Positions 44,037 through 51,797 of a DNA stretch of 64,000 nucleotides are shown here, piece after piece (position 1 is the stretch's first letter; each line of letters starts with the position of its first letter). The stretch lies in contig JAYVRW010000170.1 of NCBI GenBank assembly GCA_043775925.1, forward strand, positions 8,243-72,242. The letters are read 5' to 3'. The stretch is from JAFDVL01 sp043775925. GTDB lineage: Bacteria; Acidobacteriota; Blastocatellia; RBC074. Position numbers and translations under genes: made by a program. The notes under the pieces were generated by a model that saw nothing but the letters and a program-made list of their open reading frames with translations, had not been told where the DNA came from and did not search any database.

Positions 44037-45071
44037 ATGGTGATGGGAAGCAACTATAAACCTCGGATACGTCCACGTATTGGTATCACGGTTGGTGATC
44101 CAGCCGGAATTGGTCCTGAAGTTGCACTTAAAGCTGTTTGTACGCAGGAAATTTTATCCATTTGCACACCTATCCTCATTGGTGCAATAGATTATCTGAA
44201 GCATTGGGCAGGGAGCTTTGAGCTTCGGACTGATTTCAATGTCATTGAAGCGGGATCCCCCCTTCCGCTCCATTCTGAAATTCCACTAATTTATAATTTA
44301 AATAATGTTCCTGCGATGCTTGCGATGGGTCGTGAGCAGGCGATTGCAGGTAAAGCCGCAGGTGAGTATATCGAAGCGGCTGTCGGGTTGTGCCTGAAAG
44401 AGGAACTAGATGCGATTACGACTGCGCCCATCAACAAAAGTGCCTTACATTTAGGTGGCTATGATTTTCCTGGTCATACAGAAATGCTGGCTCATCTAAC
44501 CGATACGACAGATTTTGCAATGTCGTTTGTGGCCCCCAACCTGCGAGTAGCCTTACTAACAACCCACCTCTCACTGGCTGATGCTATCCGGCAGGTCAAG
44601 CAGCAACCTCTTCAAAATTTGATCCGCTTAGTTGATCGTGAAATGAAACGATTTGGTTTTGCACAACCGAGAATTGCGGTCGCTGCACTAAACCCGCACG
44701 GTGGCGAAGGTGGAATGTTTGGGAAGGAAGAGTCTACCGAAATGCTTCCAGCCATTAATCATTGCCGCGATTCTGAGAAGATTGAAGTGAGCGGCCCGTA
44801 TTCAGGCGATACGATTTTTGTACGTGCTGCGAAGGGCGAATTTGATATTGTAATTTCCTGTTATCACGATCAGGGATTGATACCGATCAAGTGTTTTGCT
44901 TTTGGTGAGGCTGTGAATGTGACGCTGGGGTTGCCGTTGATTCGAACATCGGTAGATCATGGAACTGCTTTCGATATTGCTGGTCAGGGAAAAGCTGAAC
45001 ATGCCAGTATGATGATAGCGATTAGGTTAGCCGTGGAGATGGCGATAAATTCCAAGACTTCGGGCGTTTGA
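44037..45071 (+). CDS. pdxA: 4-hydroxythreonine-4-phosphate dehydrogenase PdxA
   Basis: PdxA oxidises 4-phosphohydroxy-L-threonine in pyridoxal phosphate synthesis. The chosen start gives 344 residues; other possible starts are TTG 44019 and ATG 44043. It has GITVGDPAGIGPEVALKA near the N-terminus, TTAPINKSALHLGGYDFPGHTE in the middle, the metal-site ALNPHGGEGGMFG, and CYHDQGLIPIK near the end. Length and motif order match the PdxA family. No strong ribosome binding site was seen. It converges on the next gene with an 11-bp gap. Confidence 0.93.
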   Translation: MVMGSNYKPRIRPRIGITVGDPAGIGPEVALKAVCTQEILSICTPILIGAIDYLKHWAGSFELRTDFNVIEAGSPLPLHSEIPLIYNLNNVPAMLAMGREQAIAGKAAGEYIEAAVGLCLKEELDAITTAPINKSALHLGGYDFPGHTEMLAHLTDTTDFAMSFVAPNLRVALLTTHLSLADAIRQVKQQPLQNLIRLVDREMKRFGFAQPRIAVAALNPHGGEGGMFGKEESTEMLPAINHCRDSEKIEVSGPYSGDTIFVRAAKGEFDIVISCYHDQGLIPIKCFAFGEAVNVTLGLPLIRTSVDHGTAFDIAGQGKAEHASMMIAIRLAVEMAINSKTSGV

Positions 45072-45082
45072 AGCAAGCACAG

Positions 45083-46057
45083 TCAGGAACGATTAATCGC
45101 ATCACCCCAGCGGCTTTTTCTGGCGGCCTTGAAGTAAGCGCCGTCTGTTTTGGTGATCGTCGTTGCGTGAATTTTGTCAGCCGCGCACAGCTCCAATTTT
45201 ACAAATCCTGATGAGATTTTCGGGCGCTTGAGAATTCGTGCCGCACTGGATTCAACCGGAAATTTAGAGACTGCAACGTAGGAATATTTTTCATCCTCAT
45301 AATTCAAAGCACCAGCCTTTAATTTTCGATGCAAGGAAGATCGTTCGACTCTTTCCGCAAAATGACACCAATCATTTTCAGGCATTGGGCAGTCCATTGC
45401 ATGTGGGCAAGGTGCAATGAGGTAGGCGCCAAGCTGGATCAGATCGTCTCGAAGTGTGCGAATCAGCTCGAAGCCTTTGACCGATCCGGGTTCAATAATT
45501 ACCAGACAAGAATTAGTTTTTCCCCAGGCAGATTTTGTTATTTCTCGGGCAGTCGCTACTGTTAATTCTCCCAAAGAATACGAGGCAATAATCGCATCGC
45601 CTAATGGAATTGATGGCGAGCTATTGAGGTCATTTTTTATCCATTGAGCGTTGCGAATATTTTGATTGATAGATTTTTTAGCGAGCCGTTGACCGAGACG
45701 GATTAGCTCCAGATCGCGTTCAATCAACAGCATTGATTGTAATCCATCAAAGACTTCAACTGCCGCCCAGGCTGCCGTACCAGGGCCAGTTCCAAGATCA
45801 ATCAAACTTTGGATAGATAAATCAGGGAGTTGCTTTTTGACTTCGCGGAAGACGGCAGAAATCGCTGCATAAGTGGCAGGCATCCGCGTAACCGTGTAAG
45901 CGATGCGATGAGCCTCGGTGATAATTAATTTTTCATTAGCCCTTTGTCGAAAGCGATAATTGTTAGACAATTCTGAAGCAGCTTTGGTTAGTTTAGATAA
46001 TCCAATGAGTGCGGCTTCATGCTCAATAGCGTGTTTGAGTAAAATTGGAAGTTGCAT
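45083..46057 (-). CDS. Rsm22-family putative methyltransferase
   Basis: The 324-residue protein belongs to the small-subunit-associated Rsm22 family, known for mitochondrial and bacterial forms. It has the SAM-binding DLGTGPGTAAWA and LLIERDLELI. A cysteine cluster, CPHAMDCPMPENDWCHF, followed by RVERSSLHR and YEDEKYSYVAV, is the family's hallmark and may bind an iron-sulfur cluster or zinc. Its target in bacteria is thought to be ribosome-related, but enzymatic activity is not proven. It stands alone on the minus strand. Confidence 0.85.
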   Translation of the reverse strand: MQLPILLKHAIEHEAALIGLSKLTKAASELSNNYRFRQRANEKLIITEAHRIAYTVTRMPATYAAISAVFREVKKQLPDLSIQSLIDLGTGPGTAAWAAVEVFDGLQSMLLIERDLELIRLGQRLAKKSINQNIRNAQWIKNDLNSSPSIPLGDAIIASYSLGELTVATAREITKSAWGKTNSCLVIIEPGSVKGFELIRTLRDDLIQLGAYLIAPCPHAMDCPMPENDWCHFAERVERSSLHRKLKAGALNYEDEKYSYVAVSKFPVESSAARILKRPKISSGFVKLELCAADKIHATTITKTDGAYFKAARKSRWGDAINRS

Positions 46058-46119
46058 GAAAAATCTTTTGGACAGAATGCAGGTTGTCTTTTTAAAAAAA
46101 TTACGTGGTGAAAAATTGA

Positions 46120-47709
46120 ATGAAAAAGAATAACAGTCGGCGTCATTTTCTAAAATATGCAGCGCAAATTAGTGCTGCGTCGCTAATCACTTCAAGCGGG
46201 AGTGCTCAGGCAAAATCCTTTGAACTGGAAGAACTAACATGTAAGGAACTGCAAGCTGGGATGCAATCCGGTAAATATTCAGCGCGCTCTATAACGGAAG
46301 CATATTTAGCGCGAATTTCTGAAATAGATCGCCAACTAAATTCAATTATTGAACTCAATCCCGATGCTTTGAGCATTGCGGATCAATTAGATCAGGAGCG
46401 CAAGGCTGGAAAAACTCGTGGCGCGTTGCACGGAATTCCACTTCTCATCAAGGATAACATTGATACAGCAGACAAAATGCAAACGACCGCCGGATCACTG
46501 GCGTTGGCTGGTATGGTGGCTCCGCGTGATGCGTTTCTCGTTGAGAAATTACGTCAGGCTGGTGTGGTAATTTTAGGGAAAACGAATTTGAGTGAGTGGG
46601 CAAATTTTCGATCCAGCAAGTCCACCAGTGGTTGGAGCGGGCGGGGCGGATTAACGAAAAACCCATACGCGCTAGATCGAAATACCAGCGGTTCAAGCGC
46701 AGGTTCGGGAGCCGCAACCGCCGCGAATCTTTGTGCTCTTTCGATAGGGACTGAAACGGATGGCTCTATTGTCAGCCCTGCCAGTTGTAACTCATTAGTG
46801 GGGATCAAACCGACACTTGGATTGTGGAGCCGTTCAGGAATTATTCCCATTGCGCACAGTCAGGATACTGCCGGGCCGATAACACGTACTGTATCTGATG
46901 CTGCGATTTTGCTCGGTGCTCTCTGTGGAATAGATACGCGTGATAAAGCAACCTCCTTGGGTCGGGGAAAATTCGTTAATGACTACACAATATTTCTTGA
47001 TCCAAACGGATTGAAGGGCGCACGGATTGGAATTGCCAGAAATTATTTCGGATTCAATGATCGTGTAGATAAACTTATCAATGAAGCCATTGAAGTGATT
47101 AAACGTTTGGGAGCTACTGTGATTGATACGGAGCTACCAAATAAAGGTAAATATGACGAGGCCGAATTTGAGGTTTTGCTCTATGAGTTTAAAGCTGATT
47201 TGAATTCATATCTGGCGACACGGGGGGCAAATTTTCCGGTCAAAAATATCAAAGAGGTCATCGAGTTTAATGAGAAAAACCGAAACCGCGAACTACAATT
47301 TTTTAATCAGAACACGATGATAAAAGCGTCAAAAAAAGGGGATTTGAAGACGCTGGCTTATCGGCAAGCGCTTGCCAAAGCAAAGCGAATGAGTCAGGCA
47401 GAAGGCATTGATGCCGCTTTGCTCAAACATAAACTGGATGCGTTAGTGGCTCCAACGGACGGTATCCCCTGGCTCACAGATTTTCTCAACGGTGACCATT
47501 TTTCTGGTGGATGCTCAACGCCTGCAGCGGTTGCGGGGTATCCGCATGTTACAGTGCCAGCAGGCTATATTAATGGTTTGCCATTGGGAGTTTCATTTTT
47601 TGGAGCTGCCTGGAGTGAAGGAAAATTAATCAAATATGCGTATGCCTTTGAGCAAGCGACAAAACATCGCCAAGCTCCGACATTTCCGGCGAGTATCGAA
47701 GCAAAATAG
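46120..47709 (+). CDS. Exported amidase, amidase-signature family, Tat signal
   Basis: The 529-residue hydrolase begins with a twin-arginine signal (SRRHFLKYAA, about residues 6-15). The amidase-signature catalytic residues are Lys111 in LLIKDNID, Ser192 in GSSAGSG and the nucleophile Ser216 in TDGSIVSPA, with the 24-residue Ser-Ser spacing seen in the family. It should hydrolyse an amide bond in the periplasm; the substrate is unknown. A terminator-like hairpin after the stop is better placed for the opposite strand. Confidence 0.9.
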   Translation: MKKNNSRRHFLKYAAQISAASLITSSGSAQAKSFELEELTCKELQAGMQSGKYSARSITEAYLARISEIDRQLNSIIELNPDALSIADQLDQERKAGKTRGALHGIPLLIKDNIDTADKMQTTAGSLALAGMVAPRDAFLVEKLRQAGVVILGKTNLSEWANFRSSKSTSGWSGRGGLTKNPYALDRNTSGSSAGSGAATAANLCALSIGTETDGSIVSPASCNSLVGIKPTLGLWSRSGIIPIAHSQDTAGPITRTVSDAAILLGALCGIDTRDKATSLGRGKFVNDYTIFLDPNGLKGARIGIARNYFGFNDRVDKLINEAIEVIKRLGATVIDTELPNKGKYDEAEFEVLLYEFKADLNSYLATRGANFPVKNIKEVIEFNEKNRNRELQFFNQNTMIKASKKGDLKTLAYRQALAKAKRMSQAEGIDAALLKHKLDALVAPTDGIPWLTDFLNGDHFSGGCSTPAAVAGYPHVTVPAGYINGLPLGVSFFGAAWSEGKLIKYAYAFEQATKHRQAPTFPASIEAK

Positions 47710-47720
47710 CAAATAAAAAT

Positions 47721-47749
47721 GCGGATGAGGTCAGTTAGACGACATCCGC
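47721..47749 (-). terminator. Rho-independent terminator of the tig-clpP-zinc finger unit
   Basis: The 7-bp stem GCGGATG / CATCCGC has a 15-nt loop. On the minus strand the stem is followed by ATTTTTATTTGC, a good T-run, 20 bases after the zinc-finger gene. On the plus strand the T-run is weak. Confidence 0.75.
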
Positions 47750-47770
47750 AGTTACTTCTAAAAAGTGTTG

Positions 47771-48175
47771 TTAAGAAGGGAATGAGTCGTTGCTGATGGA
47801 TTCACAGGCGCGAATACAGCGTTCGCAGATTTGCGAAAACCGACTTGCCATCATGTATTCGTTCTTAATGCGTTCAGCGCCGCAAAAGCTACAGGAAATA
47901 GTGCCATTCGGATCACCACGAAACCAGCGTGAATACCAGGCAGTCCGACGCCAGGGGGGTTGGTATCCAACAGATTTGTAATCGCTCATCAGGATGATGC
48001 AAACGCGAATACAATCATTGCAAATATAGCGGCTTCTTCCTTCAAAGAGCCGTTCAACCTGTCCTTCACCTAAACCACAAAATGCACAACGTATGCTGTG
48101 AAGTTCGAGGCTTTGATCTGTGGCTTTAATCAATGTGTTACTTACCAGGCCAAGTTCCATGGTTCCAATTGCCAT
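47771..48175 (-). CDS. Tandem ClpX-type C4 zinc-finger protein
   Basis: The 134-residue protein holds two zinc-binding domains of the kind found at the N-terminus of ClpX (PF06689). The first reads CAFCG...ICNDCIRVC (about 30-60). The second reads CSFCG...ICERCIRAC (about 95-128). There is no AAA+ ATPase domain. In ClpX this domain dimerises and binds substrates and adaptors. It lies 33 bp after clpP in the same direction, where clpX often lies. AAGGCGG sits six bases before ATG 48175. It may be an adaptor or modulator of ClpXP; this is inference. Confidence 0.85.
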   Translation of the reverse strand: MAIGTMELGLVSNTLIKATDQSLELHSIRCAFCGLGEGQVERLFEGRSRYICNDCIRVCIILMSDYKSVGYQPPWRRTAWYSRWFRGDPNGTISCSFCGAERIKNEYMMASRFSQICERCIRACESISNDSFPS

Positions 48176-48208
48176 TCTCAACCGCCTTCTTGAAAAAGCG
48201 CGAGCACC

Positions 48209-48811
48209 TTACTCACGCTTGCTGATGACTGCATCTACCAATCCATAATCTGCTGCTTGTTGTGCGCTCAGAATATAATCGCGCTCGACATCTGTTTCGA
48301 TGCGTTCCATCGGCTGACCGGTATGTTCAGAGAGAATTTCGTTCAAGCGGGTACGCATTCTGAGAATTTCTTCCGCCGCAATTTTAATATCAGTCGCCTG
48401 ACCGCCGATACCTCCGGCGGAAGGCTGGTGAATCAAAATTCGTGAATTCGGCAAAGCATATCGTTTGCCTTTCGTTCCAGCCGCCAATAAGACAGCCGCC
48501 ATCGAAGCGCATTGACCGACGCAAAGCGTTGAGATCGGTGCGCGGACGAATTTCATCGTGTCATAAATGGCCATTCCTGCGGTGACGGAACCACCGGGCG
48601 AATTAATGTACATTTGAATTTCCCGATCCGGGTCTTCAGACTCCAGAAAGAGTAATTGCGCCACAATCAAATTGGCTAAAGTGTCATCAATCGGAGTTCC
48701 GATGAAGATAATATTTTCTTTGAGTAACCGGGAATAAATGTCAAACGCGCGCTCACCGCGTGGCGTTTGTTCGACCACCATAGGAACTAAATGAGCTTGT
48801 GGATTCATCAT
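48209..48811 (-). CDS. clpP: ATP-dependent Clp protease proteolytic subunit ClpP
   Basis: ClpP is the serine protease of the ClpXP/ClpAP machines. The chosen start gives 200 residues. The catalytic Ser103 lies in GQCASMAAV and His128 in LIHQPSAGG, 25 residues apart as in E. coli. The Asp lies in the ETDVERDY stretch (about 174-178). A longer open frame runs to 48874, but its extra 21 residues are not ClpP-like. It is 151 bp from tig upstream and next to the zinc-finger gene downstream. No clpX gene is in the window. Confidence 0.95.
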   Translation of the reverse strand: MMNPQAHLVPMVVEQTPRGERAFDIYSRLLKENIIFIGTPIDDTLANLIVAQLLFLESEDPDREIQMYINSPGGSVTAGMAIYDTMKFVRAPISTLCVGQCASMAAVLLAAGTKGKRYALPNSRILIHQPSAGGIGGQATDIKIAAEEILRMRTRLNEILSEHTGQPMERIETDVERDYILSAQQAADYGLVDAVISKRE

Positions 48812-48901
48812 TTTGGTAAAACCTTTACTGCTGGATAATGCAAGTCGTGAACTCGCGGACTTAGGAATGATCATGCAGGAAAGCCCGCACTGATAGTAAA
48901 G

Positions 48902-48938
48902 AAGGCGGCACGAGACTGGAAAAGTCTGGGGCCGCCTT
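48902..48938 (-). terminator. Terminator-like stem-loop after tig
   Basis: AAGGCGGC (48902-48909) pairs with GCCGCCTT (48931-48938), with a smaller inner stem, AGACT/AGTCT. On the minus strand the sequence after the stem is CTTTACTATC, a weak T-run. It may partly separate tig from clpP. Confidence 0.55.
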
Positions 48939-48962
48939 AATCTCTTTCAAGAGTAATGGATG

Positions 48963-50360
48963 TTAAATCTGGGCTGATTCACCTGCTGCACTAACTTCAT
49001 TCGTTTCTGCGACAGGAACGTCTGGCTCATCTTCTTCATCGTACTCTTCAGTCGTAACCTCAGCCTTGCTCACTAATAAGTCAATTACTTTATTAGAGCG
49101 TAGCCTATTTTCGATACTAGACAGACCATCATTTTTTGTCAAGCTGGCTTCCACTTCCTCTGCGGAGCGTCCGACTGATTCAGCTAGTCGCTCAATTTCG
49201 TTATCAAGGTCTTCACGCGTGACTGTGATATTTTCGGCCTGTGAGATGGCGCCAAGGATTAAGGCGAGTTTGACATCAGTTTTAGCGCGGACTCGTTCTT
49301 CTTCCTGACGTGCTTCCCAATTAATGTCTTTGGCTGCGATTTGAGCGTAAGCGCCGCTTTGCATTAAACGTTGAACGAAATCCTGCATCCGCTGATTGGC
49401 CTGTTGCTCGACTAGCGGATCAGGCAGGGGGAAATCATATTCTTTAGCAAGATTGGCTAATAAATCATCACGAACATCCATTTCGGCTTCATGATCGTAG
49501 GACTGTTCAATATTTTTCCGAACCTGTTCGCGCATTCCAGCTACATTGGTGTAGTCAGCGCCAAATTCTTCAGCGGATTCTTTCGCAAACTCATCATCTA
49601 ATTCAGGCAATTCTTTAATCTTGACTGAGTTAACCGTAGCAGTGAAATCCAGTGTTTTTCCAACTAATCCTTTGGATGGAAAATCTTCAGGATATTTAAC
49701 GGTGAATTCTTTGACTTCGCCTTCTTTAACTCCCGTAAGATTTTCGTTAAATTCCGCCTGGACGCCTTCAGCGCCTAATTCGATCACCAGGTCTTCTGTT
49801 TTTAAATCTTCTTCTTCGGGCGGATCAATGTATTTTCCAGTCAGATTGATGGAGACAAAATCGCCAGTTTGTGAAGCCCGATCTTCGACCGGAACTAATT
49901 GAGCTGCTTGTGCGCGAAGTTCTTCCATCGTTCGCTCAACAACTTCGTCGGTCACACGGGCGACACGTTTTGTAACTTTAACACCGTCATAACTTTTCAG
50001 TTCAAAGTCAGGTAGCACCGTAACCTGTGATTTGAAGCTGAGAGGCTCCCCTTCCTTAATATCAATTTCATCGGGATTAACATTAGGCGAACCGATCACC
50101 TTGAGCTTGTGATCTTCGATGGCATGTCCGATGGCATGTGGCAGTAAGTTATTAATAACTTCGCCTTTAATTTCTTTGGCGTAGCGTTGTTTGACGACAG
50201 CTCTGGGAACTTTACCAGGACGAAAGCCGGGTATTTTCGCATGACGCGAATAAGCGTCGTAAGCTTTGTTGTATTCTGTTTGAACATCACTGGCAGGGAT
50301 TTCAATAGTGAGTTCCTTTTGGCAATCGGCGATGTCCGCCACAACGACTTGTAAGTTCAA
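48963..50360 (-). CDS. tig: Trigger factor
   Basis: Trigger factor is the ribosome-bound chaperone and peptidyl-prolyl isomerase. The 465 residues are slightly longer than the usual 430. The ribosome-docking signature GFRPGKVPR (about 46-54) is present. A PPIase-like domain (about 155-245: GDFVSINLTG, GVKEGEVKEFTVKYPEDFP) follows, then the long helical C-terminal arm. The tail after residue 440 is acidic (TTEEYDEEDEPDVP). It is upstream of clpP, the order seen in many bacteria. Confidence 0.95.
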   Translation of the reverse strand: MNLQVVVADIADCQKELTIEIPASDVQTEYNKAYDAYSRHAKIPGFRPGKVPRAVVKQRYAKEIKGEVINNLLPHAIGHAIEDHKLKVIGSPNVNPDEIDIKEGEPLSFKSQVTVLPDFELKSYDGVKVTKRVARVTDEVVERTMEELRAQAAQLVPVEDRASQTGDFVSINLTGKYIDPPEEEDLKTEDLVIELGAEGVQAEFNENLTGVKEGEVKEFTVKYPEDFPSKGLVGKTLDFTATVNSVKIKELPELDDEFAKESAEEFGADYTNVAGMREQVRKNIEQSYDHEAEMDVRDDLLANLAKEYDFPLPDPLVEQQANQRMQDFVQRLMQSGAYAQIAAKDINWEARQEEERVRAKTDVKLALILGAISQAENITVTREDLDNEIERLAESVGRSAEEVEASLTKNDGLSSIENRLRSNKVIDLLVSKAEVTTEEYDEEDEPDVPVAETNEVSAAGESAQI

Positions 50361-50403
50361 AATAAACCTTCCTCAGTGTAACTATAGCCCAGATGGTAAG
50401 TAA

Positions 50404-50488
<85 letters not shown>

Positions 50489-50657
50489 ACAACCAAACGA
50501 AAAGGCTAACAAATTTCCTGTGTGGGTGCAACGTTTAGGTGGCAAGCTGAGTAAATCACCAGCTTTATTACGTGCACGTAACAGCACTCGCTTAAATTAC
50601 TATGACAGTGATAAGATGAACAAACGTATTAATACTTATTGAGGCAGGGAGTTCGTG

Positions 50658-51107
50658 ATGGAAAAAGAGAAAGAAATTTTTTTGGGTCATCTGAAAAAGG
50701 AAGGATTCAAGAAAACTTCGCAACGGGAAAAGATATTAGAGGTCTTTTTGCGAACCGAAGGACATTCCAGTGCTGAGGATTTGTATAGCCTGGTCAAAGC
50801 CGAAGACCCAATGGTTGGATTTACAACGGTTTATCGCACCCTTAAACTTCTCACCGAATGTGGTTTAGCCAGGCAGGAGCGCTTTGCCGATGGCTATACG
50901 CGCTACGAACATAGCTATAACCACCAACATCACGATCACTTAATTTGTACAAGTTGTGGAGATTTAATTGAGTTTTATAGTGAAATCATTGAAAATAAAC
51001 AGGACGAAATTGCCCGGAAGTTTAAATTTCAACCGACTCATCACAGCCTGAGAATTTTTGGAATTTGTTCACAGTGCCAAGCCAAACATCAGGCTGTTGC
51101 CAGTTAA
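50658..51107 (+). CDS. Fur-family metalloregulator
   Basis: The 149-residue protein is the size of Fur/PerR/Zur proteins, metal-dependent repressors. The winged helix includes TSQREKILEVFL and VGFTTVYRTLKLL. The metal-binding HHDHLICTSCGDLIEF and a CSQCQ pair are present, so it has the structural zinc Cys4 pairs. Fur itself, PerR and Zur cannot be told apart here. The ATG 50658 is preferred over GTG 50655; GGGAG lies six bases upstream. A cytochrome c gene begins six bases after its stop, suggesting cotranscription. Confidence 0.9.
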   Translation: MEKEKEIFLGHLKKEGFKKTSQREKILEVFLRTEGHSSAEDLYSLVKAEDPMVGFTTVYRTLKLLTECGLARQERFADGYTRYEHSYNHQHHDHLICTSCGDLIEFYSEIIENKQDEIARKFKFQPTHHSLRIFGICSQCQAKHQAVAS

Positions 51108-51113
51108 TATCTA

Positions 51114-51566
51114 ATGTCAAAAAAAAATCAGCTCACCTTCATCGTAACTATTATTACTTTGCTTAGCTTTTTATTTGCCTGTACGAACTCAAATAGTACT
51201 GTAACCACGAATAATACAGCTAATCCCGGTGTTACTGTCGAGACCAGCCCTGCGGCGGCTTCAGGTTCGCCTGTTATTAATGATGTCGAGCCGGTGATGC
51301 CGGAAAAGGCACAGGCGGTTTATGACCAGAGCTGCAAATCCTGTCACGGGCCTGATGGACACGGCATTAATGCTGTAGCTCCAGACCTGCGTTCAGCGTC
51401 TCGCCGTTCGATGGCAGATTGGGTTAAATATCTGAAAAATCCAAAAAGCTTACAGCCGGAATCCAAAATGCCCGCCACAGAAAACCTGGAAGACAAAGAT
51501 TACGAAGCCATTGCTGCTTATCTGGCAGATTTGACGCAGAGCAATCCCGCTGCAAGCAAAAAGTAA
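51114..51566 (+). CDS. Small membrane-anchored cytochrome c
   Basis: The 150-residue protein has an N-terminal hydrophobic segment ending LFAC at Cys23, a plausible but imperfect lipobox. A Ser/Thr/Ala-rich linker follows. One c-type heme site, CKSCHG (about 74-79), is present with the cytochrome fold downstream; the Met in SKMPATENL is the likely axial ligand. It is of the monoheme cytochrome c type that carries electrons in the periplasm. Transcription with the Fur gene suggests metal- or oxidation-linked use. Confidence 0.85.
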   Translation: MSKKNQLTFIVTIITLLSFLFACTNSNSTVTTNNTANPGVTVETSPAAASGSPVINDVEPVMPEKAQAVYDQSCKSCHGPDGHGINAVAPDLRSASRRSMADWVKYLKNPKSLQPESKMPATENLEDKDYEAIAAYLADLTQSNPAASKK

Positions 51567-51688
51567 AATGATCTTTCATTCAGCGCTGGAAAAAAATCAA
51601 ATTGCCATTTTTCGTGTCAGGAATTAGGTCACATTGAGCGAAGCAAAGAGTTATCATTAAACCGTCATATTCTATGCCAACTATCAGA

Positions 51689-51718
51689 TTGACAAGGCTC
51701 TGTGTGAAGTGCTAATTT
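51689..51718 (+). promoter_or_regulatory. Candidate promoter for the TPR gene
   Basis: TTGACA (51689-51694) and TAATTT (51713-51718) are 18 bp apart. The -35 hexamer is perfect. Transcription would begin near 51725, about 70 bases before the gene. Confidence 0.55.
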
Positions 51719-51797
51719 AAACACGGTTGGTCCCCTCCGCCTGTCCCCGCTAAATTTCAACCCACCTCGTATACCTCAATCAGAGTAGGCAGAGCCA

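Noticed and set aside
51567..51688. Possible small gene between cytochrome c and the TPR gene
   Set aside because: No open frame with a ribosome binding site; only the candidate promoter is supported nearby.
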